A DNA stretch of 17,967 nt from Gemmatimonadota bacterium (GCA_021295835.1 JAGWBP010000042.1:1-17967), one strand, 5' to 3'; positions 5,210-12,669 are shown, counted from the first letter of the stretch. Made by a program: numbers and translations. Notes: a model not told the origin generated them from the letters alone.

Positions 5210-7341
5210 TGTCCACACCCATCCCTGCACACAGAATGCGCCACACCGTTCCCGTCCCCCCCAAACGCCCGCCGGAGCTCTCCTTCGGGGGCCGCGTCCT
5301 CTTCCTCGCGGACGACGCCGAACTGATCCGACGGCAGCTCCACGAGGGGCTTGACCCGGAGCTGACGCCCGATCTCAGGGCCCGGCTGCGCGACCAGATC
5401 AGCACCGACGAGATCACCCCCGCCTACATCTGCTTCTTCTACGACGAGACGCTCGGCGAATTCCCCTACCTGGGCCTAGAGGCTGCGGGCCGGAACGGGG
5501 GAGCCGAAGCACCCATCGAGCGGGGGACCGTGAAGGCGGGCGGATTCGTCTGCTCGGTGGCGGGGAAGCGGCGCGGCAAGGGGTCGAGCCGCGAACAGAG
5601 CCCCTACGCCGAGCTGATGGCGGGGATCAGGGTCGTGGTGGGCGAGAGCATCGAGCGCATCTACAACGAGAACTGCCAGAACCTGGGGATCCTCACCACC
5701 ACCGACTTCGGGCTCATCGACCGGATCCGCTCCGGCGAGCCGATCCCGCTGAACGAGTTTACGGCGGGCGCGGACGAGATCACCCGGCAGATAGTCGAAT
5801 ACGGGGGACTCTTCGAGTTCAACATGGCGCGGCTGGGGGGCCAGGTGACGCTCCCGCCGCCGCGCGCGCTTGCAGACCCTCCCGCAGGCGACACGGGGAT
5901 GCCACCAACCGTCGCGCCGAACGGGCAGCCGAACGCCAAAGGTCGCCCTCCAATCCCCCGCCCCATGACGCTGGGCGAGAAGATCTTTGCACGGAAGTGG
6001 GTGGTGGACGCCGCCGAAGGGCGCATCGGCACCGACTGGACCGAACCCGGCGAGGCCGGCTTCTTCCGCACAGACGTCCGCTTCTCGCACGAGTACGTGA
6101 CCCCGATGGCCGCCATCTTCTTCGAACAGAAGCTGGGTGCCGACGCGAAGGTCCTCGATCCCGACTCGATCCTCTTCTTCCGCGACCACCTGACCTTCCT
6201 GCACAAGGTCATGAGCCAGGAGCGGATCGAGCAGGGGCTGCTGGCGGTCGCGAACGAGCTGGAGGTCAAGCAGCGCGAGTTCGCCGAGAAGCAGGGGATC
6301 CGGCTCTACGGCGAGCAGCAGGGCCACGTCATGGGCTCCGAGGCGATCTGCCACTCGAAGATCCTGGAGGATTACGCCGAGCCTGGGATGCTGATAATCG
6401 GGACCGACTCGCACACTCCGCACGCGGGCGCCGTCGGAGCTCTCGCCTTCGGGGTGGGCACCACGGCGATCTTCAACTCGTGGATCACGAAGGACGTGCG
6501 GGCGCGGATCCCGCCCTCGTTCAGGGTGGTGGTGGACGGGACGCTCCCCGCGAACTGCACCGCCAAGGACCTGATGCTCGAGATCCTGCGGCACCCGTAC
6601 GTGCGCGACGGACACGCGATCGGGCAGATCGTCGAGTACGCTGGACCGGTGGTCGAACGGCTAAGCGTGGACGAACGCGCGACCATGACCAACATGGCCG
6701 CCGAGGTGGGGGCCTTCACCGGGCTGGTCGCGGCGGACGAGCGCACCGTCGAGTTCCTCGTGCAGGAGCGGGGGATGGACCCGGCGAAGGCGCGCGCGCT
6801 GGTGGAGGGCGTGCAGAGCGATCCCGGCGCCGAGTACGTCAGGGTGATCGAGATCGACGCGTCGCGCCTGCGCCCGATGGTCGCGCTGCCGGGCGATCCC
6901 GGGAACGGGCTCTACATCGACGAGCTGGCGGAGCCGGTCGAGATCGAGATCGCGTACGCCGGGTCGTGCACGGCTGGCAAGAAGGAGGACATGGACATGT
7001 ACGCCCGGGTCTTCCGCGAGGCGTGGGAGACGGGGGGGCGGGGCGTGCACCCGGGGGTGGAGTGCTTCATCCAGTGCGGGTCGACGGATGTGCGGGAGTA
7101 CGCTCGCGAGCGCGGCTACCTGGATCTCTTCCGCGCGATCGGCGCCGAGTTCATCGAGCCGGGGTGCGGGGCGTGCATCGCGGCGGGGCCGGGGATCACG
7201 CGCTCGCCGGACCAGGTGTCGGTGTCGTCCCAGAACCGGAACTTCCCGGGGCGGTCGGGGCCGGGGCAGCTCTACCTGGTGTCGCCCTACTCGGTGGCCG
7301 CGTCGGCAGTGGCGGGGAGGGTTGTGGGGTGGGGGGGGTAG
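5209..7341 (+). CDS. Fused aconitase-family hydro-lyase (N-terminal swivel plus [4Fe-4S] large domain)
   Basis: A 710-residue protein joining two subunits of the aconitase/3-isopropylmalate dehydratase superfamily in reversed order. Residues about 65-210 are the swivel (LeuD-like) domain, with TDEITPAYICFFYDE (66-80) and the substrate loop GKRRGKGSSREQSPYAE (119-135). A low-complexity Pro-rich linker (215-252) follows. Residues about 253-705 are the catalytic part (LeuC-like): GTDSHTPHAGAVGALAFG (398-415), C587 in GSCTAGKKED, and the CGAC pair C653/C656, together the three ligands of a 4Fe-4S cluster. SSQNRNFPGRSG (673-684) matches the conserved NRNF(x)GR segment. It should isomerise a 2-hydroxy acid by dehydration and rehydration in the cytoplasm. 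The exact substrate is not readable. The domain order resembles AcnB without its HEAT domain. The gene stands alone, with a hairpin just after the stop. Confidence 0.88.
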   Translation: MSTPIPAHRMRHTVPVPPKRPPELSFGGRVLFLADDAELIRRQLHEGLDPELTPDLRARLRDQISTDEITPAYICFFYDETLGEFPYLGLEAAGRNGGAEAPIERGTVKAGGFVCSVAGKRRGKGSSREQSPYAELMAGIRVVVGESIERIYNENCQNLGILTTTDFGLIDRIRSGEPIPLNEFTAGADEITRQIVEYGGLFEFNMARLGGQVTLPPPRALADPPAGDTGMPPTVAPNGQPNAKGRPPIPRPMTLGEKIFARKWVVDAAEGRIGTDWTEPGEAGFFRTDVRFSHEYVTPMAAIFFEQKLGADAKVLDPDSILFFRDHLTFLHKVMSQERIEQGLLAVANELEVKQREFAEKQGIRLYGEQQGHVMGSEAICHSKILEDYAEPGMLIIGTDSHTPHAGAVGALAFGVGTTAIFNSWITKDVRARIPPSFRVVVDGTLPANCTAKDLMLEILRHPYVRDGHAIGQIVEYAGPVVERLSVDERATMTNMAAEVGAFTGLVAADERTVEFLVQERGMDPAKARALVEGVQSDPGAEYVRVIEIDASRLRPMVALPGDPGNGLYIDELAEPVEIEIAYAGSCTAGKKEDMDMYARVFREAWETGGRGVHPGVECFIQCGSTDVREYARERGYLDLFRAIGAEFIEPGCGACIAAGPGITRSPDQVSVSSQNRNFPGRSGPGQLYLVSPYSVAASAVAGRVVGWGG
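7314..7338 (+). other. G-quadruplex-like G-runs at the aconitase 3' end
   Basis: Four G-runs (7314-7317, 7319-7321, 7326-7329, 7331-7338) are separated by loops of 1-4 bases, just before the stop codon. They encode the Gly-rich C-terminus RVVGWGG. The pattern meets the usual G-quadruplex rule. The eight-base run is also prone to slippage. Confidence 0.45.
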
Positions 7342-7342
7342 G

Positions 7343-7374
7343 CAGCAGCGAAGATCGGCACCGGTCTTCTGCTG
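7343..7374 (+). terminator. Strong hairpin directly after the aconitase stop codon
   Basis: The left arm (7343-7357) and right arm (7362-7374) pair over 13 bp, with one G-T pair, a 2-base bulge (7349-7350) and the 4-base loop GCAC. It begins one base after the TAG. No T-run follows, so it is either an atypical terminator or an mRNA 3'-end stabiliser. Confidence 0.5.
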
Positions 7375-7552
7375 TGCGCCGGCTGCACGGCGGATCCCGG
7401 CGAACGGCCGACCACGGAGGCAATTGGCCCCTGGGTTCGGATGTACCGAATCGACACGTCGGGATGCACCTGGCTGGGGTTGGATTGACCAGTCGAAGTC
7501 GAGCCGAGGTGGTCTTTCAGGCTTCAGCGGGCCGCGGCAGCTGTATCTGTGT

Positions 7553-7633
7553 GTCGCCGTTCGCTTACATAATAGACATGTAGCCGTTCGCCGGCATTGC
7601 CAATAAGTCGCCGTTCGCTTACAATTCCTGTCA
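7553..7633 (+). repeat. Three 27-bp tandem repeats upstream of hipB (probable HipB operator)
   Basis: Units start at 7553, 7580 and 7607 with an exact 27-base period. Units 1 and 3 share the identical 17-mer GTCGCCGTTCGCTTACA. Unit 2 (GTAGCCGTTCGCCGGCA) matches 13 of the 17 bases. The remaining 10 bases of each unit vary. The third unit contains the likely -10 box and abuts the hipB start. Spacing near 2.5 helical turns in front of an XRE-family regulator gene suggests an operator array. Binding by HipB is an inference. The rest of the 7342-7632 spacer holds the hairpin described separately and nothing else that I recognise. Confidence 0.7.
7620..7633 (+). promoter_or_regulatory. -10 box of hipB with possible leaderless start
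   Basis: TACAAT (7620-7625) is a near-perfect -10 box, 7 bases before ATG 7633. No Shine-Dalgarno lies between them, so the mRNA would start at or next to the ATG. It is inside the third 27-bp repeat, so a protein bound there would block transcription. Confidence 0.5.
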
Positions 7634-7929
7634 TGCGAGTCCGTACACCAGTAGACTTCGGCCTGATGATCCGCCGCGCCAGGCGGTCGCGGGGGATGAC
7701 CCAGCAGCAACTGGCGCGTGCCGCGGCCGTTGGGCGGCAGTGGATCGTCGAAATCGAGGCCGGGAAACCCCGGGCTGAGCTGGGCAGGGTGCTCCAGACC
7801 CTGGCCGCGCTGGACCTGTCCCTGACCATACATGGAGATGGGATACCGGAGCTCCGCAAGTCCGGCAAACCGACCGAGGCCATCGATCTCCAGGACATTC
7901 TGGATGCGCACCGGCGCACGTCCCCATGA
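7633..7929 (+). CDS. hipB: HipB-like XRE-family antitoxin
   Basis: A 98-residue protein with an XRE helix-turn-helix at about residues 8-60 (IRRARRSRGMTQQQLARAA, then WIVEIEAGKPRAEL). HipB proteins bind the operator of their own operon and neutralise HipA. The C-terminal tail (EAIDLQDILDAHRR) is typical of small HipB-like partners. ATG 7633 is chosen because it directly follows the -10 box and repeats. An in-frame start 12 codons earlier would lie inside the repeat array. The stop overlaps the hipA start by four bases (ATGA, 7926-7929), the usual hipBA arrangement. The antitoxin gene is intact although its toxin gene downstream is broken. Confidence 0.88.
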   Translation: MRVRTPVDFGLMIRRARRSRGMTQQQLARAAAVGRQWIVEIEAGKPRAELGRVLQTLAALDLSLTIHGDGIPELRKSGKPTEAIDLQDILDAHRRTSP

Positions 7930-9184
7930 CCGGCCGCCTGATCGCGGTGGCCAACGGTCGGTTGGTCGGCGACATCGCGCGTGACACCAGAGGACAGCTC
8001 AGCTTCGCGTACGACTCGGCCTGGAGCGAGGACGACACGGCATACCCGCTGTCCCTCTCGATGCCGCTGACAGCCGCAGGACACGATCACGACAGGATCG
8101 AGCCATGGCTTTGGGGGCTCCTCCCCGACAACGAGAACGTGCTGGCCCGTTGGGCGAGGAGGTTTCAGGTGTCAGCGCGGAGTGCGTTTTCGCTGCTGAG
8201 CGCCACCGGAGAGGACTGTCCGGGGGCGGTTCAGTTTGCTCGGCCGGAACGTGCGGGTGCTCTGCTGGTCTCGGGGCCCCGCGAGGTCGCCTGGCTGACG
8301 GCCGCCAACGTCGAGGCGCGCCTGCGCACTCTGCGAGGGGACAACAGCGCCTGGCGGCTCGAGGAGGATGTCGGGCAATTCAGCCTTGCGGGAGCGCAGT
8401 CCAAGACCGCCCTGCTCCCCCTCGTGGCCTGACACCGACGACCCACATTCTGAAACCGCCGATTCCCGGCTTCCGCGGCCACTGCGAGAACGAACACCTC
8501 TGCCTGCGGCTCGCCCGTGCCATGAGCATCCCGGCCGCCCGTTCCCGCGTCAGCCGTTTCGGCCGGGAGACCGCCATAATCGTCGAAAGGTACGATCGGG
8601 TTGCCGCTGCGGGACGCCTGGTACGGATGCACCAGGAAGACCTCTGTCAGGCGCTGGCACGAAGCCCTTTCGACAAGTACGAGGGCGAGGGCGGGCCGGG
8701 CTGCCGGGACATCGCTGGCGCGATTCGGTCACACTTCACGCGTCCGGGCGACGATCTTCGCACCTTCGCAAAGGCGGTCGCGCTGAACTGGGTCATCGGT
8801 GGCACCGACGCTCACGCCAGGAACTTCTCGGTACTGATCGGAGGGGGGGGGAATGCCAGGCTGGCTCCCCTCTACGACCTGGCCAGCGCGCTGCCGTATC
8901 CCGGCCACTACGCGCCGCGACTCAAGCTGGCAATGAAGGTGGGCGGCGAGACACGGCTTGGGTACATCCGCGCCAGACACTGGGAGCGGTTTGCCGCGGA
9001 CCTGGGGCTGCCGCCGGAGGAAGTGCTTGGAATCTGTCGGTCCGTGGCCGCGGAGGTTCCCGGCCGCTTTGCCGAAATTGCAACGGCCGCCCGGTCGGAA
9101 GGGCTGGGTCACTCCGTCGTGAACAGGCTGGAGGCGGCGCTGGCAGAGCACGCCCGGGCATGTTTGAATGCTCTGGCTCGGTGA
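7926..9184 (+). pseudogene. hipA: HipA-like kinase toxin gene, disrupted by a small deletion and frameshift
   Basis: HipA is a Ser/Thr kinase toxin. The known E. coli enzyme phosphorylates glutamyl-tRNA synthetase. The first part (frame of 7926) runs through the N-terminal domain (GLLPDNENVLARWARRF, about 64-80) to SLAGAQSKTALL (153-164), where S153 matches the E. coli autophosphorylated Ser150, and stops at 8430-8432. The second part continues in another frame from about 8417 with PRGLTPTTHILKPP to 9184. It keeps the ATP lysine in HILKPP, the catalytic GGTDAHARNFS and the metal-site segment APLYDLAS. Compared with E. coli HipA, about eight residues between ALL and the TPTTH motif are absent as well as the frame being lost. 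That points to a real deletion of about 22-23 bases in the glycine-rich loop region, not a one-base sequencing slip. All other landmarks are intact, so the loss looks recent. Confidence 0.8.
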
Positions 9185-9199
9185 AGGGGGGTCAGGCCG

Positions 9200-9373
9200 G
9201 TGTGTTGGCAAGCGAATTGCGCTGGAATTGGTCGGCCTACGCCACTGTCGGAACTTCAATCCCGGCTGCGGATCCCGCTGCCGCCCGTGCGTATCAACCG
9301 GGCGGGCGCGGTCCGGGCCAAGCTGGCGGAGATGGGCATCACCGAGTCGGATGTCGCGGACGCCGTGAAGTGA
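9200..9373 (+). pseudogene. Possible antitoxin remnant preceding the PIN fragment
   Basis: An open stretch from GTG 9200 to TGA 9371-9373 ends in VRAKLAEMGITESDVADAVK. This resembles the C-terminal tail of small antitoxins found in front of PIN toxins, which from memory often continue with WAR. The upstream part has no recognisable DNA-binding fold and the stop cuts the tail short. No ribosome site is visible. With the PIN fragment behind it, a decayed toxin-antitoxin pair is the simplest reading. Confidence 0.35.
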
Positions 9374-9391
9374 GCGCGACGGAATCCGTCC

Positions 9392-9628
9392 GTGCCTCAC
9401 CCGCGCCCCCCGGTCCCCGATTGCCGGGATCCCTTCGACCGAGCCTTTCTGGAGCTGGCCGCAGCCGGTCGGGCCGATTCCGTCGTGACGGGCGACCAAG
9501 ACCTCTTGGTCCTGGCTCCTCGATTTCGGATTCCGATCATGAGGCCGGACGAGGCGCGCCGTCGCCTATCAGCCGTGGGCGTCCCGCCGATCCACCGTCA
9601 CCGGCACCGGCCCCCTCACGCCGAGTAG
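9392..9628 (+). pseudogene. C-terminal fragment of a PIN-domain (VapC-like, COG1569) toxin
   Basis: From GTG 9392 the 78 codons read VPHPRPPVPDCRDPFDRAFL and then ELAAAGRADSVVTGDQDLLV, followed by RIPIMRPDEARRRL. This is the C-terminal third of a PIN toxin: the CRDPxD motif with its acidic residues and the TGDxDLL motif are intact. The N-terminal half, with the first catalytic Asp, is missing, so it should be inactive. The last 25 or so codons look like run-on sequence and overlap the 3' end of the P450 gene on the other strand by 60 bases. Confidence 0.65.
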
Positions 9629-10918
9629 CGCGGAATGCGCTCGCCTGGGATGCTGGTTCGATACGGGCCTGAGGCGCAGGCGCTGCGCGATGCAGGCGAT
9701 CATGGCAACGAAGAGCGTCTCCCCGAACTCCGCGAACGGACATACGGTCGGCTCCAGGCCGAAGGGGATGAACGCCGGATTCTTCCCGCTGTTCTCCTCC
9801 AGCCAGCGATCCGGCTCAAAGTCGCGTGCGCGGTCCCAGTGCGCGGCGCTCTCCTGAATGACCGCAACGTTGATGAATACCACGGTGCCGCTGGGAATCC
9901 GGTAGCCGCCGAGAACCGCATCGCGCTGAGCCGCGCGCGGAAACAGATTCGGAGCGGGCGGCGACAGACGAAGCGTCTCCCGGAACAAGGCTCTTGTGAA
10001 GGTCAGACGGTCAAGATCGGCGACCGCAAGCTGGCGGCCGCCTAGCTCGCGGTCGACCTCGGCCTCGACCCGGTCTCGTACCTCCGGGTACCGGTCGAGG
10101 TAGTGAACGGCGCACGTCAGAGCGCCGATGGGGCTGTCGGGAGAACCCAGCGCCAGCATGGCGATCTCGTCGTGTAGCTGCTCGTCGCTGGACCAGGGCG
10201 AGCTTCCGTCCGACCCCTCTGCTCGCGCCAAGTGCGATGCCATGGCAGGGCATGTGCGCTCGGCCGAGCGCGCTTCCGAGATCGAACGGCGGACCCCGTA
10301 ACCGAACTCCCGCTCGATGCGCCGCGTCCGCGACGTATTCCGCCAGGGCACCTCTGCGAGTAGGCCGCCCAACGGCGAGCCCATGGAGACTTGGTCCCTG
10401 CGCAGCTTCTTCAGCGCGTCCACTCCGAGCTCGGTCGGGACCGTCGAGCTGGTGCCCAGCACCATGTCGAGAGTGCAGCTCATCACGTACCGCTCGAACT
10501 CTTCGCGGATGCGCAGGCTAGTCGCCAGACGCCACCGCGACGTGATCTTCGACGCGCGGCGAACCGCGATCCTGGACTGTTGTCTCATCATCTCCCCGTC
10601 GAGCACCGACGTCACAAGCTCGCGGCGACGGCGGTGATTCTCGCCCCTGGACAGGAGCAGGCAGTCGCCCATTAGCTCCCTCAGCACCGGCGGGTAGGCC
10701 CGGGGGTATATCTCGCCACTCCGAATAACCTGCCGGGCGAGATCGGGGCAGAAGACCGCGCAGCACCTGAGCCCGGGCAGTTCGAACCCCACGACGACGC
10801 CGTAGCGTTCGTGAAGTCCGCGCATGAACTCGACCTGGTCGGCCATGCGCCGCATGGTGTTGCGAAGCTTCCCCTTCGGTCCGGGAAGCGGCTTTGCGTT
10901 CTGGGACGGGGCGCTCAT
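9569..10918 (-). CDS. Cytochrome P450 with an atypical heme-binding loop
   Basis: A 449-residue protein from ATG 10918, chosen because GGGGAG lies 8 bases upstream. The upstream in-frame start at 10975 has no such site. The fold is recognisable: PLPGPKG start (11-17), GENHRRRRELV C-helix (92-102), K-helix ExxR as E314/R317 in FRETLRL, and FEPDRW (367-372). The heme loop is odd. FGLEPTVCPF (386-395) keeps the axial cysteine C393 but replaces the usual Gly, Arg and Gly of FGxGxRxCxG with Glu, Thr and Phe. In the I-helix the AGxDTT motif reads GSPDSP (259-263 region), keeping the Asp but with Ser for the first Thr. It could be a specialised or catalytically altered P450. The gene is divergent from the PLP decarboxylase, which may act in the same pathway. 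No ferredoxin partner is in view. Confidence 0.83.
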   Translation of the reverse strand: MSAPSQNAKPLPGPKGKLRNTMRRMADQVEFMRGLHERYGVVVGFELPGLRCCAVFCPDLARQVIRSGEIYPRAYPPVLRELMGDCLLLSRGENHRRRRELVTSVLDGEMMRQQSRIAVRRASKITSRWRLATSLRIREEFERYVMSCTLDMVLGTSSTVPTELGVDALKKLRRDQVSMGSPLGGLLAEVPWRNTSRTRRIEREFGYGVRRSISEARSAERTCPAMASHLARAEGSDGSSPWSSDEQLHDEIAMLALGSPDSPIGALTCAVHYLDRYPEVRDRVEAEVDRELGGRQLAVADLDRLTFTRALFRETLRLSPPAPNLFPRAAQRDAVLGGYRIPSGTVVFINVAVIQESAAHWDRARDFEPDRWLEENSGKNPAFIPFGLEPTVCPFAEFGETLFVAMIACIAQRLRLRPVSNQHPRRAHSALLGVRGPVPVTVDRRDAHG

Positions 10919-11145
10919 GCGTGTCTCTCCCCTAGGGTCACGAGTCAGGGGAAAGATAGGTTGGAGGAGCCCCAAGCGGGAGAAGCCGCATGGACCTTGC
11001 GTCGGGCGGCCCCGGGGCGGGCTCCATCTCGACCGCTGCTCCTAGTAGGTTGTCTCAGTCTTCGCAGCTCCCGCGTTCCCCGGCAGCCGAAGAGCCAGCC
11101 ACCTACGCGACGGCGACCAGCACACACGCTTGCCAGGAGAGTCCA
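10919..11145. other. Divergent intergenic region between P450 and decarboxylase genes
   Basis: 227 bases hold the upstream regions of both genes. The P450 Shine-Dalgarno GGGGAG (10927-10932, minus) overlaps the palindrome CCCTAGGG (10930-10937), and CCCCT-N13-AGGGG spans 10929-10951. On the minus strand TATCTT stands just beyond, around 10956-10961, and could be a -10 box, but no -35 box fits. No clear promoter for the decarboxylase is visible. Confidence 0.3.
11135..11140 (+). promoter_or_regulatory. Ribosome binding site deciding the decarboxylase start
   Basis: AGGAGA lies 5 bases before GTG 11146. This makes the GTG the best start over the longer frame from 10990 and over the internal ATG at 11173. 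Confidence 0.65.
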
Positions 11146-12618
11146 GTGCCGAAGAACAACGGCGATCTCGAGATGACTCCCGAGGCGATGCGCGAGAGCG
11201 CGCGGAGAGTAGTGGATCTGCTGGTGGACCGCGCCGAGACCCTCCGAGACAGCCGGCCTTGGGACGGCGAGTTTGCGAGGGTCCTAGCCGAGCGATTCCA
11301 TCAGCCGCCGCCCGAAGAGGGGCGGGAGGTCAGCGAGGTCATCGAACAGATGGCGCGCGAGATTCTCCCTCTCGCCGCCCGGCTCGATCATCCTCGATTC
11401 TTCGGATTCGTGCCGGTTTCGCCGACATGGCCGAGCGTTCTCGCCGACTTCATGGCGAGCGCATCCACCGTTAATCAGTGCACCTGGCTGACCTCGAGCG
11501 GCCCCAGTCAGATCGAGCTGACCGTCATCGATTGGATACGGCAGTGGCTCGGCTGTCCGGAGGGTGCGGGCGGACTCTTCGTAAGCGGGGCCTCCGCAGC
11601 CGCTGTGCACGCCCTGGTCGCAGCACGGGAGGTGGGGGGGGCACCTGCCAGCCCTGCCCTCTACATGAGCGATCAGACCCATTCCACCATCGCGCGCGCG
11701 GCGTTTGCCGTCGGCGTGAGGCACGAGCATATACGCACGCTGCCCAGCGATCGCCAGTGCCGTCTCGATCTGGAGCTTCTCGCGGATCGCGTCGCCGCCG
11801 ACCGCGCCGCAGGGATCACCCCGATCGCGGTGTGCGCCAACGCCGGGACGGCGAGCACGGGCGCGGTGGATCCGCTCGCGGCGATGGCCGACTACTGCGA
11901 GGCGGAAGGCATATGGCTGCATGTGGATGCGGCCTACGGCGGATTCGCGGCCGTGACGGAGCATGGTCGGCGAGCGCTTGCAGGAATCGGACGGGCCGAC
12001 TCCATCAGTATCGACGCGCACAAGTGGTTCTTCCAGCCCTACGAGGCCGGTTGCCTGCTGGTGAAGGACGTGCGGACGCTCGAGCGTCCGTTCGCCCTGC
12101 GGCACGACGTCATCCAGGATACGATCTGGGGTGCGAACCACCCGAACGTTACCGACCGCGGACTGCAGCTCACCCGTACGGCGCGGGCGCTGAAGCTCTG
12201 GGCGTCGGTGCAGACCTTCGGCATGGCCGCATTCCGCCGCGCCGTGTCGCGCGGCCTCGAACTAGCCTGCCGCGCCGAACGGCGAATCAGGAACGATCCG
12301 AATCTCGAATTGCTGCACCCGGCGGAGCTCAGCATCGTATGTTTCCGAGTCAGGCCCGCCGACCTCGACGAAGATGCGATCGACACCCTGAACAAACACG
12401 TGCTGGCCAGCGTGTTCTGGGACGAGAGCTGCTACATCTCGTCAACAACCCTGCGCGGTACGCTCGCGCTCCGGCTCTGCATCACCAATCCGGCGACGAC
12501 ATGGGCCGACGTCCGTGGGGCTCTTGACCTTGTTGTGCGGCTCGCTGCGGACTGGGCAACGGGCAACGGCGGTGCCGAGGCGCAAGCTCGGGGTCGGGCC
12601 GTGCCGAGCCAGGACTGA
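11146..12618 (+). CDS. PLP-dependent group II (aromatic-L-amino-acid type) decarboxylase
   Basis: A 490-residue cytoplasmic enzyme of the fold-type I PLP decarboxylases, the family of aromatic amino acid, glutamate and diaminobutyrate decarboxylases. Key residues are present: the His that stacks on the cofactor in SDQTHST (about H179), D261 in LHVDAAYGGFA, which binds the pyridine nitrogen, and the Schiff-base lysine K293 in SIDAHKWFFQPYEAG. HPRFFGF near residue 85 and the segment NQCTWLTSSGPSQIE near 110-124 match the AADC-type N-terminal active-site region. Length is normal for the family. GTG 11146 is used because of its upstream AGGAGA. The substrate cannot be fixed from sequence. An amine product could feed the divergent P450, but that is conjecture. 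Confidence 0.9.
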   Translation: MPKNNGDLEMTPEAMRESARRVVDLLVDRAETLRDSRPWDGEFARVLAERFHQPPPEEGREVSEVIEQMAREILPLAARLDHPRFFGFVPVSPTWPSVLADFMASASTVNQCTWLTSSGPSQIELTVIDWIRQWLGCPEGAGGLFVSGASAAAVHALVAAREVGGAPASPALYMSDQTHSTIARAAFAVGVRHEHIRTLPSDRQCRLDLELLADRVAADRAAGITPIAVCANAGTASTGAVDPLAAMADYCEAEGIWLHVDAAYGGFAAVTEHGRRALAGIGRADSISIDAHKWFFQPYEAGCLLVKDVRTLERPFALRHDVIQDTIWGANHPNVTDRGLQLTRTARALKLWASVQTFGMAAFRRAVSRGLELACRAERRIRNDPNLELLHPAELSIVCFRVRPADLDEDAIDTLNKHVLASVFWDESCYISSTTLRGTLALRLCITNPATTWADVRGALDLVVRLAADWATGNGGAEAQARGRAVPSQD

Positions 12619-12669
12619 ATCAAAACGCCCTTACGGTTCGTATGGCGAGGTAGTGCGCGTGGAACCCAC

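Noticed and set aside
5997..7583. 528-codon plus-strand frame inside the aconitase gene
   Set aside because: It is an off-frame shadow with Arg/Gly-rich text. The iron-sulfur and substrate motifs are in the other frame.
7553..7633. CRISPR array
   Set aside because: There are only three contiguous 27-bp units with no unique spacers of the right size, directly at a promoter, and no cas genes.
8417..8432. Programmed -1 frameshift making full-length HipA
   Set aside because: No slippery heptamer of the X XXY YYZ type is present in frame, and about eight conserved-position residues would still be missing, so a deletion is the better explanation.
8430..8432. TGA in hipA as another selenocysteine codon
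   Set aside because: The continuation of HipA is in a different frame, so read-through would not restore the protein.
8843..8851. G9 tract in hipA as a phase-variation switch
   Set aside because: The flanking HipA text is in the same frame on both sides, so the current length is in frame. The gene is already broken upstream.
7926..9184. Split toxin of the HipBST type
   Set aside because: In HipBST the N-terminal subdomain is a separate small gene. Here the break falls inside the kinase domain, after the Ser150-equivalent.
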